Source: Portibacter marinus (GTDB lineage: Bacteria; Bacteroidota; Bacteroidia; Chitinophagales; Saprospiraceae). From it: DNA of 64,000 bases. Where the stretch lies: NCBI RefSeq assembly GCF_021533195.1, contig NZ_JAJNKB010000001.1, positions 434,001 to 498,000 of the forward strand, read 5' to 3'. The position numbers were made by a program, and so were the translations under genes. The number at the start of each line of letters is the position of its first letter. Positions within the stretch are counted from its first letter, which is position 1. The notes under the pieces were generated by a model. The model searched no databases and was not told the DNA's origin. It saw only the letters and a list, made by a program, of their open reading frames with translations. This document shows positions 1-8,021 of this stretch, one piece after another.

Positions 1-474
1 CAATAATCCTGAAGTGTCTTTATCTATTCTGTGAACCAATCCTGGTCTGTCCGGCAAATTGCCTTCCATGACGGGAAGCTTTTGCTGAAAGTGATGAGCC
101 AGAGCGTTGACCAATGTACCGGATTTGTTTCCTACTCCAGGATGTACCACCATTCCCGGTTCCTTATAAATGACCATTAAATATTCATCTTCATACCGTA
201 TATCCAATGGAATCTCTTCAGGTATAATTTCGAATGCTTCTAATGGCTTATCTAAATAAACCTGAATATGCTCATGGGGTCGGATCTTGTAATTGGATTT
301 CACCACATCACCATTGACCAATATTTGTCCTGACTTTATGGCATTCTGGATTTGATTTCTGGAAGTTTTTTCAATCCTGTCCATCAAAAACTTATCAATC
401 CGGATGGGTCGTTGTCCGGGGTCCGTTATAATGTTATAGTGCTCATAGAGCTCATCATCCATATCTTCGTCCAT
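1..474 (-). CDS. RluA/RluD-family 23S rRNA pseudouridine synthase, 3' end beyond window
   Basis: The first 158 residues of an RluA-family pseudouridine synthase, which isomerises specific uridines in large-subunit rRNA. After a short acidic N-terminus comes an S4 RNA-binding domain (about residues 18-80, with IRIDKFLMDR and GQILVNGDVVKSNYKI). The catalytic domain then begins with DEYLMVIYKEPGMVVHPG and reaches HRIDKDTSGLL at the cut. Asp151 in that motif is the expected catalytic aspartate of the family (RLDxxTSG). The C-terminal two-thirds lie outside the window. The ATG at 474 follows the stop of the upstream barrel gene by only 4 bases, so the two are probably co-transcribed. The S4 plus catalytic layout fits RluD best, but RluC-type specificity cannot be excluded. 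Confidence 0.9.
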   Translation of the reverse strand, partial: MDEDMDDELYEHYNIITDPGQRPIRIDKFLMDRIEKTSRNQIQNAIKSGQILVNGDVVKSNYKIRPHEHIQVYLDKPLEAFEIIPEEIPLDIRYEDEYLMVIYKEPGMVVHPGVGNKSGTLVNALAHHFQQKLPVMEGNLPDRPGLVHRIDKDTSGLL

Positions 475-478
475 ATTG

Positions 479-1219
479 CTAAAAAATATAGGTCAAAGAT
501 AAACTAATTGTGGTGGCACGATAAGCCGCTGAGGTAAGCTCAAAAGCATCTATTGGAAAAACAATATTGACCGGCTCCTTTCTTCTGGCATAAAAATCCA
601 TGGATGGTCCGATGTATGACTGAACTTTTGAGGTCAGAAACCAGGACTCATCCAGGGCAACATGAAATCCACCTCCCCCATACAGATGGACCTTGAAGTC
701 GCTTAGAAGTGTAATCTGATTGAAATATTCTGCCGCCACTTTGTCATAATCTCTGGAAATGGTCCTGATGACATTTAATCCCGCTCCACCTTCAGCGAAG
801 AATTCAAATATGGAAAGGTAGATTTGTGGATAAAACCTGGCAATCGCGGAGTAATTAAAATTTCGAGTTCTTGCTTGTATATCAATTTGAGGTTCAAAAT
901 TTTTTACCGTCTCCATGTCAAGTCTTCTGCTCGAATAATTGAACCCAAGAAAAAATCTGGAGTAATTAATCTGCCTCAAAATCGTCACATCTAAACCCAA
1001 ATGATTATCAGGACTATTTCTTTTGAAATCACCCAGTGGGATGAAGTAATTAAATCCACCCTCGACTACCGTACTGTTTTTTACTTCATAATAATAAGTC
1101 TCTTCCTCTTCTAAATCCTGTCCCATCAGGAAATTATTGAGGAGCACCGCTAGCATAATCAGACAAATCTTTGTTATGTTAGCCGAATTATTCAACGATT
1201 TATAAAAGTTGCCGTTCAT
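479..1219 (-). CDS. Secreted outer-membrane beta-barrel protein, function unknown
   Basis: A 246-residue protein. A hydrophobic segment near residues 17-33 ends at a likely signal peptidase site before QDLEEEE. The rest is rich in alternating aromatic and polar residues and ends in SLSLTYIF, a terminal aromatic typical of outer-membrane barrels. Motifs such as GGFNYFIPLGDF and EGGAGLNVI resemble small porin-like barrel proteins (OmpW/PorT style) of Bacteroidota. No specific function is recognised. Its ATG at 1219 overlaps the ATG of the divergent PLP enzyme (1218), so the two start codons share bases. One of the two may really start further in, and the n-region here is long, so a later start is possible. 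It sits 4 bases upstream of the pseudouridine synthase gene. Confidence 0.75.
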   Translation of the reverse strand: MNGNFYKSLNNSANITKICLIMLAVLLNNFLMGQDLEEEETYYYEVKNSTVVEGGFNYFIPLGDFKRNSPDNHLGLDVTILRQINYSRFFLGFNYSSRRLDMETVKNFEPQIDIQARTRNFNYSAIARFYPQIYLSIFEFFAEGGAGLNVIRTISRDYDKVAAEYFNQITLLSDFKVHLYGGGGFHVALDESWFLTSKVQSYIGPSMDFYARRKEPVNIVFPIDAFELTSAAYRATTISLSLTYIF

Positions 1220-2408
1220 GAGTCTATCATTCGAATCTATCTGTGTTAAGGAACCACAAGATACAAAAAGGAATAAACCTCACATTCTGCCTATATATGC
1301 TACATCCTCTTTTGAGTTTGAAAACATCAATGAAGGTATAGACATATTCACCAATAAAAAAGAAGGTTTTGTGTATTCGAGATACGCGAATCCTACGGTC
1401 GAAAGTGTTGCTCAGAAACTAGCAGCTTTGGAATCATATGGAATGGCGTCCGAAGCTTATGCTATGATGACTTCCTCAGGCATGTCAGCCATAAGCACAC
1501 TGATTTCTGGCTGCCTGCAATCAGGTGATAAAATTCTTACTCAGGGTAATTTATATGGTGGCACCACTGAGTTAATAAAGAAAATATTTTCTCGTTTTGG
1601 CATTGAGGCCATATTCGTCGACTTCAAAGATTACGATAGAGTGGAAGCTGCATTAAAGAGTGACAAAAGCATTAAAATGATGTTTCTTGAGAGTCCTGCT
1701 AACCCTACACTGGCGTGTGTCGACTTAGAGATACTTGCACAACTCGGAAAAAAATACGGTGCGTACACTGCTATCGACAATACTTTTTGTACTCCCTACC
1801 TTCAGCAACCCTTAAAATTTGGGATCGACTTTGTAGTGCATTCTACCACCAAATATCTGAATGGTCATGGGAATTCCATTGCGGGTGCTGTGATCTCTCT
1901 GGATCACCACGCTATGAAAGAAAAAGTATGGACGGCCATGAAATTGCTGGGTACAAACTGTAATCCCTGGGATGCCTGGTTAACCAGTAATGGTCTGAAA
2001 ACACTGGTTGTGAGAATGGAAAAACACAGTGCCAATGCCATGGCCCTGGCTGAATTTCTGGATCAGAACCCCAAGGTTAAGCATGTCAACTACACCGGTC
2101 TGAAAGAACATGCTGACCATGATCTGGCCAAAAAGCAGATGAGACTACACGGTGGTATGATGAGCTTTGAAGTTCATGGAGGAGTGGAGGCAGGAAAACA
2201 AGTCATGAATAAAATAAAGATGTGCACGCTGGCTCCTACCCTGGGAGATGTAGACACATTGATATTGCATCCGGCATCAATGTCTCATCTGAACATCCCC
2301 AGAGAAGTACGGTTAGAGAATGGTATCACAGATGGATTGATCAGGGTTTCAGTGGGCATCGAAGATATCGAGGACTTGAAATCTGATTTAGGTAACGCTT
2401 TAGACTAA
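1218..2408 (+). CDS. Trans-sulfuration family PLP enzyme (cystathionine gamma-synthase/lyase type)
   Basis: About 396 residues of the Cys/Met metabolism PLP-dependent family (fold type I). Family landmarks are in order: the N-terminal motif PIYATSSFEF, SSGMSAISTLI, the phosphate-binding LYGGTTELIKK, NPTLACVDL, AIDNTFCTPYLQQPL, and VHSTTKYLNGHG with the Schiff-base lysine at about residue 212. At the position where methionine gamma-lyases carry a catalytic cysteine (after LYG), this protein has glycine. That favours cystathionine gamma-synthase, cystathionine lyase or O-acylhomoserine sulfhydrylase activity over methionine gamma-lyase. Exact substrates cannot be read from the sequence. I chose the ATG at 1218 over an upstream TTG at 1209 because family members begin directly with a similar SFES-like segment. 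It leads a plus-strand run with the next two genes. Confidence 0.88.
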   Translation: MSLSFESICVKEPQDTKRNKPHILPIYATSSFEFENINEGIDIFTNKKEGFVYSRYANPTVESVAQKLAALESYGMASEAYAMMTSSGMSAISTLISGCLQSGDKILTQGNLYGGTTELIKKIFSRFGIEAIFVDFKDYDRVEAALKSDKSIKMMFLESPANPTLACVDLEILAQLGKKYGAYTAIDNTFCTPYLQQPLKFGIDFVVHSTTKYLNGHGNSIAGAVISLDHHAMKEKVWTAMKLLGTNCNPWDAWLTSNGLKTLVVRMEKHSANAMALAEFLDQNPKVKHVNYTGLKEHADHDLAKKQMRLHGGMMSFEVHGGVEAGKQVMNKIKMCTLAPTLGDVDTLILHPASMSHLNIPREVRLENGITDGLIRVSVGIEDIEDLKSDLGNALD

Positions 2409-2410
2409 AA

Positions 2411-2845
2411 ATGAAATTTACCATTAAAACTCCTGTACCAGGAAATTATAAGGTCGTTATGAATGCCTTTGATAAAAAGCTTTTCGAGCATCTGAAGCCT
2501 GTCGGAGCAAGTATGGAAATTGTAAAATTCACAGGATCAAAAGAGGGTGACATCGTACATATAAGGTTCACCAGTCCCATAAAAGCAGAGTGGATCAGCA
2601 AAATTGTCGAAGACGGCGTGGACGATGAACGTGCTTATTTTATTGATCAGGGAACCAAGCTTCCCTGGCCTTTGAAATATTGGAAACATGAACATGTAGT
2701 AGCAAAAATAGGTGAAAAGAAGAGTCAGATTGAAGATCGGATTACTTATAAAACCTTTTCAATAGTTCTTGATGCACTAATCAGACCAGCCATGTACATG
2801 GCGTTTTATCCGAGAAGAGCTCAATATCAAAAATATTTCAAATGA
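2411..2845 (+). CDS. SRPBCC-fold protein
   Basis: 144 residues with the look of the SRPBCC/START-like ligand-binding superfamily. It starts directly with MKFTIKTPVPGNYKVV, as such proteins do. The middle contains GDIVHIRFTSPIKAEW, and the C-terminus is a long helix-like segment (ITYKTFSIVLDALIRPAMYMAFYPRR). It has no signal peptide, so it is probably cytoplasmic. It starts 2 bases after the PLP enzyme stops and overlaps the start of the FAD oxidoreductase by 4 bases (ATGA). Translational coupling suggests it works with that oxidoreductase, perhaps presenting a hydrophobic substrate; this is inference from context. No catalytic residues can be assigned. Confidence 0.7.
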   Translation: MKFTIKTPVPGNYKVVMNAFDKKLFEHLKPVGASMEIVKFTGSKEGDIVHIRFTSPIKAEWISKIVEDGVDDERAYFIDQGTKLPWPLKYWKHEHVVAKIGEKKSQIEDRITYKTFSIVLDALIRPAMYMAFYPRRAQYQKYFK

Positions 2846-4020
2846 TTGTAATTATAGGTGGAGGAATCTCGGGTCTTGTCGCTGCCATTAATTTCGAAAG
2901 CGCGGGTAAGGAGTGTCTGATCGTAGAGAAATCCAGTATGGTGGGTGGAAGAGTAGCGACTGATCACTTTGAAAACATCCCATTTGATCATGGATTTCAG
3001 GTCCTACTTACAGACTATCCGGAAGCCAAAAAGTATTTGAATTACCAAGAACTGGATCTACAAAAATTTGATTCTGGAGCCGTCATTTTTAAAAATGGAA
3101 AAAAGAGCCAATTTGGTGATCCACTGAGAAATCTCTCTCATCTCTTCCCCACTATTTTCTCCTGGGTAGGCAATTTTTCAGACAAATTGAAAGTATATAG
3201 ACTCTCCACCGCCCTTAAGATCAAAACGGTCAAAAACATATTCGAATCGTCAGAAAAGACCACCATGCAATATCTGAAAGACTATGGATTCAGCGATCAA
3301 ATAATCTCCAATTTCTTTCAGCCTTTTTTCGGAGGAATATTTCTGGAATCGAAACTGGAAACGTCCTCCAGAATGTTTGAGTTTGTCTTTAAAATGTTTG
3401 CCAATGGTTATGCTGCAATACCCAGGAAAGGCATGGAGGCTATTCCTCTTCAATTGAAATCTCAACTGAGAAAAACCAAATTTGTGACTGGAATGGATGC
3501 AGAAGTTCAGAAAGATGGTCTGGTCAAACTTGGCAATGGGCGGACGATCAAGGCGGATGGAATTATCATAGCTTATGCAAATCAATCTTTAAATAGGAAA
3601 GGTTGCTCTACCTTTTACTTTGAGGTCAAGAACCGGATTTTAGAAAATCAGGTCATTGGTCTGCTTGCAGAAAGCAATACCATCACCAATAGCTTTCATT
3701 ATCTTTCTGATCATATTTTATCTGTAACCACACTTGGCAACGATTCTGATCGGAATATTACCGACCAGGAGATACGATCTGAGCTTCATAAATACTGTGG
3801 GATTGAAGTGGACAAACTGATTAAAAGGTACGATATACCACAGTCTTTGCCAGTCCTTAAAAATATAGGCGAGGGCAATCGAGCTGACCTGAAAATAATC
3901 GGTGATGTTCCTGTCACACATGCTGGTGACCATTTGTACTATGGTTCTTTGAACGCAGCGATGTATTCAGGAGAGGTTGCTGCACAGACATTATTGGACT
4001 ACTTTTCCTCTCCCACCTAA
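2842..4020 (+). CDS. FAD-dependent amine-oxidase/phytoene-desaturase-like oxidoreductase
   Basis: 392 residues. The N-terminal dinucleotide-binding motif is IIGGGISGLVAAINFESAG, followed by the second glycine-rich stretch MVGGRVATDHFENIPFDHGF, the pattern of the flavin amine oxidase, protoporphyrinogen oxidase and phytoene desaturase superfamily. A C-terminal segment near LYYGSLNAAMYSGEVAAQTLL corresponds to the family's closing FAD-contact region. FAD binding is well supported, but the substrate is unknown. The start codon overlaps the stop of the SRPBCC gene, so the pair is translationally coupled. The 3' end overlaps the convergent phosphoesterase gene by 30 bases. Confidence 0.82.
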   Translation: MIVIIGGGISGLVAAINFESAGKECLIVEKSSMVGGRVATDHFENIPFDHGFQVLLTDYPEAKKYLNYQELDLQKFDSGAVIFKNGKKSQFGDPLRNLSHLFPTIFSWVGNFSDKLKVYRLSTALKIKTVKNIFESSEKTTMQYLKDYGFSDQIISNFFQPFFGGIFLESKLETSSRMFEFVFKMFANGYAAIPRKGMEAIPLQLKSQLRKTKFVTGMDAEVQKDGLVKLGNGRTIKADGIIIAYANQSLNRKGCSTFYFEVKNRILENQVIGLLAESNTITNSFHYLSDHILSVTTLGNDSDRNITDQEIRSELHKYCGIEVDKLIKRYDIPQSLPVLKNIGEGNRADLKIIGDVPVTHAGDHLYYGSLNAAMYSGEVAAQTLLDYFSSPT

Positions 4021-4500
4021 TTCAATGGCCTGAAGGTTTGTGACCTTGCCATTATCTATCGTAAATCGTGCCATGGTTCTGATTTTGTGAAAGCCATGAT
4101 GTCCGCATGCGCCTGGATTGATATGTAAAAATCCAAATCGTTTGTCTGGCATTACCTTCATGATGTGCGAGTGTCCGCATATGAAAAGATCTGGAGGGTT
4201 TATTCGAAATACTTCAGCTACTCTTTTATTATACCGTCCCGGATAACCTCCTATATGCGTCATCCAGACATCCATTCCTTCTACTTGAAATCTTTGATCC
4301 AAAGGATACCTCCTCCTTGCATCAGCGCCATCTATGTTACCATAAACTGCACGCATGGGTTTGAAAGCCTCGATTTCATCCGCTACTTTGAGATCACCAA
4401 TATCCCCGGCGTGCCATATTTCATCGCATTCAGAAAAGTAAGACAATATATTTTTGTCAATGTAAGAATGTGTATCTGACAGTAATCCTATTCTTCTCAA
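3991..4500 (-). CDS. YfcE/MJ0936-type metallophosphoesterase
   Basis: 169 residues covering the whole of a small calcineurin-like phosphoesterase. All metal-ligand motifs are visible: SDTH (Asp9, His11), HAGD (Asp33), YGNID (Asn55), THIGG (His82) and CGHSH (His110, His112), followed by NPGACG near residue 128. These proteins hydrolyse phosphodiesters or phosphomonoesters using a dinuclear metal centre; the physiological substrate is usually unknown. It is the last gene of the long minus-strand operon and overlaps the stop of the upstream MDR gene by 4 bases. Its 3' end overlaps the convergent FAD enzyme. Confidence 0.9.
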   Translation of the reverse strand: MRRIGLLSDTHSYIDKNILSYFSECDEIWHAGDIGDLKVADEIEAFKPMRAVYGNIDGADARRRYPLDQRFQVEGMDVWMTHIGGYPGRYNKRVAEVFRINPPDLFICGHSHIMKVMPDKRFGFLHINPGACGHHGFHKIRTMARFTIDNGKVTNLQAIELGGRGKVVQ

Positions 4501-5465
4501 GCCTTATTTTTGATCACTATTTTTCCAAACTGCCCACCCACCTTCATTTTCTCGAGCGCCTGATTTAATTCTTGCAAATGAAATACACTATCGATCACCG
4601 GTTTTATTTTGTGTGCATTCACAAATTGAATCATTTTTTCAAAGTCATCAGGTGAACCCATAGTAGAACCCAAAATCGACGCCTGATTCCAAAAAAGTCG
4701 CTGTGGACTGAAAGAAGCTTTTCCCTGCGTCCCGCCATAAATACTTATCCTTGCACCTTTTGAAGTAATGTTGACCAACTTAGAAAAACCTGGTCCACCT
4801 GCAGAATCAATGATGACATCCATGGGCCCAACGGATTTGAGGATTTGCTTATCCATATCGTCATCGGTGTATAAGAAACCGCCAGCAGCTCCCAACGCAA
4901 TGGCCCTGTCAATTTTATCTTGTGAAGATGAACTGACATAAACTTCACATCCGTAAGCAATGGCGAATTGCATTGCAAAGAGAGCGACTCCCCCTCCTAT
5001 CCCACTTATAAAAACCTGCTCATTATTCTTCAATTGAGCCCTGGAAAATAAAGCTCGGTATGCGGTTAACCCAGCAAGCGGCAGGGCTGCTGCTTGCTCA
5101 TCAGATAAATGCTCAGGTTTTTGATAAAGATAGCCTTCATTAATCTGTACTTTCTCAGCGAAACATCCCTCTGATGGCATTCCTAATATATCAAATTCTG
5201 GCCCTTGATATGCTTGATGATCTCCCCACTCTAACCCAGGGTTAATGATGTATTTTTTACCCTCGTATTTGACCAATCCATCGGAGCCCAATATGACTGG
5301 GTACTTTATGCGACCATATTGACCTTTAACGATCCACAGATCCCTGTGGTTTAGTGCCGAACAGATCACTTCAGCTACAATGTTTTGATCCGAAACATTC
5401 ATCTGGTAATCTATGAGTGAGGGGTATTCTCCTTCTTCCTTAATCACCTGAGCTCTAACCTTCAT
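4497..5465 (-). CDS. Zinc-independent MDR alcohol dehydrogenase / quinone oxidoreductase-like enzyme
   Basis: 322 residues of the medium-chain dehydrogenase/reductase superfamily. The GroES-like N-terminal half contains CSALNHRDLWIVKGQYG and VILGSDG. The Rossmann half begins near residue 150 with FISGIGGGVALFAMQFA, the NAD(P)-binding glycine motif. The four-cysteine structural zinc lobe of classical alcohol dehydrogenases is absent, which places it near the quinone oxidoreductase and enoyl reductase branch. The natural substrate is unknown. It lies 13 bases downstream of the glycosidase-like gene and overlaps the phosphoesterase start by 4 bases, so it is probably read from the SusC promoter as well. 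Confidence 0.85.
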   Translation of the reverse strand: MKVRAQVIKEEGEYPSLIDYQMNVSDQNIVAEVICSALNHRDLWIVKGQYGRIKYPVILGSDGLVKYEGKKYIINPGLEWGDHQAYQGPEFDILGMPSEGCFAEKVQINEGYLYQKPEHLSDEQAAALPLAGLTAYRALFSRAQLKNNEQVFISGIGGGVALFAMQFAIAYGCEVYVSSSSQDKIDRAIALGAAGGFLYTDDDMDKQILKSVGPMDVIIDSAGGPGFSKLVNITSKGARISIYGGTQGKASFSPQRLFWNQASILGSTMGSPDDFEKMIQFVNAHKIKPVIDSVFHLQELNQALEKMKVGGQFGKIVIKNKA

Positions 5466-5478
5466 CGTTTTTTGTTTT

Positions 5479-7329
5479 TTACTTTACTTTTTTGATCAGC
5501 ACAACCCAATCCATAAGTTCGTCATAAGGTGCTTTACCCAGGTTTGTGAAACCATTAGAATTTATGGTTGTAAGATTTCCGTTCAGAAGCCCTCCACCTT
5601 TTCTTGGATCGTACCATTGAACCGCATACTTATCTCCTTCATCTCCCAGGTCTATACTGGTGGTCTTCTGATCCTGCATTAAATAGACGACATAGATCTC
5701 ACCCAATTTGCCAAAACAATAAGACTTCTTATCCATGGTCCTTTCATCCAGAGGTTCCATTTCATAGAACGGAATGTGTTTTTTAAAAAAAGTGAGTGCA
5801 TGTTTATTTTGATCCCAAAATTTATCTCTACTTCTAAAATCTTCACAAGTAAGATCAGAATTTGGACTTGCATAGCCAAAGTACCATTCCACACCATAAC
5901 CTCCTGCCATTAGTGTTCCCCATAAAGCATTAGACCGGGCAAGATGATGTTCCGGATCCTCGTCATCAGGAAGCAATGCAATATTTGCCTTCCCAGGCTC
6001 ATCTACAGCTAATGCCCATGGTTTTCCTGAATCCAAAGAAGCCTTGCGCCATTTTAATACGCGATCGTGAACATCTATGAAGTCGGGATGGCTCAGTTGC
6101 AAGGATGCCCCGGTTAGTGGTGATTGATCACCAATCAATGATGCATACCGATCATCTTTATTGGGAAAGGTATGAATAACCATATGGTGATGATAGGGAT
6201 CGATAGACTGAATGTATTCAGCCACCTTAAGCACTTCTTCTATGGGTTGATTATTCTCCTCGCCCAAATTCCAGTTTAATGCCAGATGATGAGAAAACCT
6301 GGCGATTAATTCCCGATAATAGAGTTTCGTTTGATCTCCAAAACTACCGTTATCCATTAAGTGATCTGTTTCTGTCTCATGTGTCTTAAAGTGAAGGAAC
6401 ATTCCACGCGTCTCCGCAAATGCAAAGATTCGCTCCCATTGCTCTAACTTAGAAACATCTAACCGTGTCTGATAGAAAAGTGAATCCCAGGAATGTAGAT
6501 TATCTTTCACATTTGCATACTTCTCATATTCTTCAGTTGATACTTTTAAGAGGTAGGGATATACGTTTCTGTCATCTCCATCTACATTGAACGTTAAGAA
6601 TGAAAAGACATTCAAGCCTTCTGAGGCGAGATAGTGAATTGCACCCATCAAATTCTTTCCTTTTCCATTTTTCCAGGTATACGCATTAGCATCAACAGGA
6701 AAATCATCAGCATGTGGTTGCCAGGATTTGAGAAATCCTTTGACATTAGTAGGTGCATCAAAATCTTCGTAACCCAATAGATTCTCGGGAGCATCGACAC
6801 CCACCTTTATAAAATATTCACCACTTTCAGCATACTGTAAATACGGCTTTCCCACGTATTGTAACCTGCCTTTAGCGCGATTATCCAGTCCCGTCTTGTC
6901 ATTTGCACCTACTTCGAAAACCCCACTCAATCCATCTAAATTCCTGACTGATGTCAACTCCTGGAGATTTTTAGAAACCGCAGCCCTTTCTCCTTTTTTG
7001 AATGAAACGGAATATTTCCATTCTCCTTCTTTATTAGGAGTAAACCTCACCTTCCAGATATTACCTCCCGTCGCACTGCTTTCTTCAGCACGACCATCGG
7101 CGGCAAAGAAACCAGGAACTGTAAATCTTTCATCACCATTCAGAAAGGTGACGTCTAAACGATAATTTAGAAAGGGATTATATTCATCCATTTCATCCAC
7201 TTCGGGACCATTGAATATCAGCTCTATCTTGTGCCATTTTTTTAATTTCCCTGTAATTTGAGGATTCACCATTTGGCCGTAAAGGGGAATGAATAGAAGT
7301 GAAATACCTAAAGCTAATAAAGACCTCAT
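5479..7329 (-). CDS. Secreted glycosidase-like protein with DUF5060 and collagen-binding-like domains
   Basis: 616 residues with a signal peptide ending near LYGQ. Residues about 25-110 match a DUF5060 beta-sandwich (WHKIELIFNGPEV, NPFLNYRLDV, GNIWKVRFTPNKEGEW). The centre resembles a TIM-barrel glycoside hydrolase of the DUF4038/apiosidase style. NWNLGEENNQP and WALAVDEPGKA supply acidic residues in the places where acid/base and nucleophile are expected, but I cannot prove catalysis. The C-terminal 90 residues (EIYVVYLMQDQ, YAVQWYDPRKGG) match the putative collagen-binding domain often paired with such barrels. It follows SusC/SusD in the same operon, which suggests it cleaves the imported glycan or glycoside. 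No sorting domain is present. Confidence 0.8.
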   Translation of the reverse strand: MRSLLALGISLLFIPLYGQMVNPQITGKLKKWHKIELIFNGPEVDEMDEYNPFLNYRLDVTFLNGDERFTVPGFFAADGRAEESSATGGNIWKVRFTPNKEGEWKYSVSFKKGERAAVSKNLQELTSVRNLDGLSGVFEVGANDKTGLDNRAKGRLQYVGKPYLQYAESGEYFIKVGVDAPENLLGYEDFDAPTNVKGFLKSWQPHADDFPVDANAYTWKNGKGKNLMGAIHYLASEGLNVFSFLTFNVDGDDRNVYPYLLKVSTEEYEKYANVKDNLHSWDSLFYQTRLDVSKLEQWERIFAFAETRGMFLHFKTHETETDHLMDNGSFGDQTKLYYRELIARFSHHLALNWNLGEENNQPIEEVLKVAEYIQSIDPYHHHMVIHTFPNKDDRYASLIGDQSPLTGASLQLSHPDFIDVHDRVLKWRKASLDSGKPWALAVDEPGKANIALLPDDEDPEHHLARSNALWGTLMAGGYGVEWYFGYASPNSDLTCEDFRSRDKFWDQNKHALTFFKKHIPFYEMEPLDERTMDKKSYCFGKLGEIYVVYLMQDQKTTSIDLGDEGDKYAVQWYDPRKGGGLLNGNLTTINSNGFTNLGKAPYDELMDWVVLIKKVK

Positions 7330-7386
7330 TCGAGCGTATTTATATTAATGAATCAAATTCTAAAATAGCTGAATTATTCTACATGC

Positions 7387-7986
7387 CTATTTATTAGAGT
7401 CCATTTTTATATTCCAGATACCATTCTGTTCTTTTTCCCAGATCAGAACATACTTCCCATTATAACTTCCTGAACATTGGCCTATCTCAAAAATACATTG
7501 ATCATTAACCGCTTTGATATAGATAGGAGTGAGATCAAGTTCATATTGCTGGCGATTCATGTAATCATATTCTACAGCAATGGCTTCATGCCCAATAATC
7601 AATGGTCGATGATTAAAGTATACAGCATCTTTAGAATACAGAGTCCTCACCAACTTAGCGGCATCATGTGCATTACACAGGTCCATCCATGCTTGCCTTC
7701 TCTCTTCTATTTTATTCAAATCTACGAGTGGAAAGGTCGCTTTTTCATACCATTCAAGAACAACCTCATTTTCCTCTCGAATCTGTATGGAGGCATACTT
7801 AGATGAAGTGCCCTCGTGAATTAATACAGCGTAAGAAATGGTTGAATCCAATGACGCATATATCTGAAAGTCAGTAGATTGACCATGAATGACATCATCT
7901 ATTCCATTTAGTGCCACAACCTTTGAGGATTGAGAATAAAGGAAAGATGGAATAATTACCAATAAATAGAAGAATGATTGATGCAT
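7387..7986 (-). CDS. Secreted NTF2-like (SnoaL/DUF4440-type) protein
   Basis: 199 residues with an N-terminal signal peptide (hydrophobic FFYLLVIIPSFLYS followed by QSS). The C-terminal 110 residues look like a cone-shaped NTF2-like domain: ERRQAWMDLCNAHDAAKLV, LYSKDAVYFNHRPLIIG, and the closing strand GKYVLIWEKEQNGIWNIKMD are typical of DUF4440/SnoaL-like proteins. The first half of the mature protein resembles nothing I can name. The fold is used for binding or simple enzymatic roles, and no catalytic residues are evident. It lies between the CRTAC1-type protein and the glycosidase-like gene with short gaps (35 and 57 bases), so it belongs to the operon. Confidence 0.72.
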   Translation of the reverse strand: MHQSFFYLLVIIPSFLYSQSSKVVALNGIDDVIHGQSTDFQIYASLDSTISYAVLIHEGTSSKYASIQIREENEVVLEWYEKATFPLVDLNKIEERRQAWMDLCNAHDAAKLVRTLYSKDAVYFNHRPLIIGHEAIAVEYDYMNRQQYELDLTPIYIKAVNDQCIFEIGQCSGSYNGKYVLIWEKEQNGIWNIKMDSNK

Positions 7987-8021
7987 ATTTTTAATACGGG
8001 AAAATGAACAATGGGTTGCAT

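Noticed and set aside
1218-2408. Methionine gamma-lyase as the name for the trans-sulfuration enzyme
   Set aside because: The cysteine typical of methionine gamma-lyases after LYG is replaced by glycine, so I used the wider family name.
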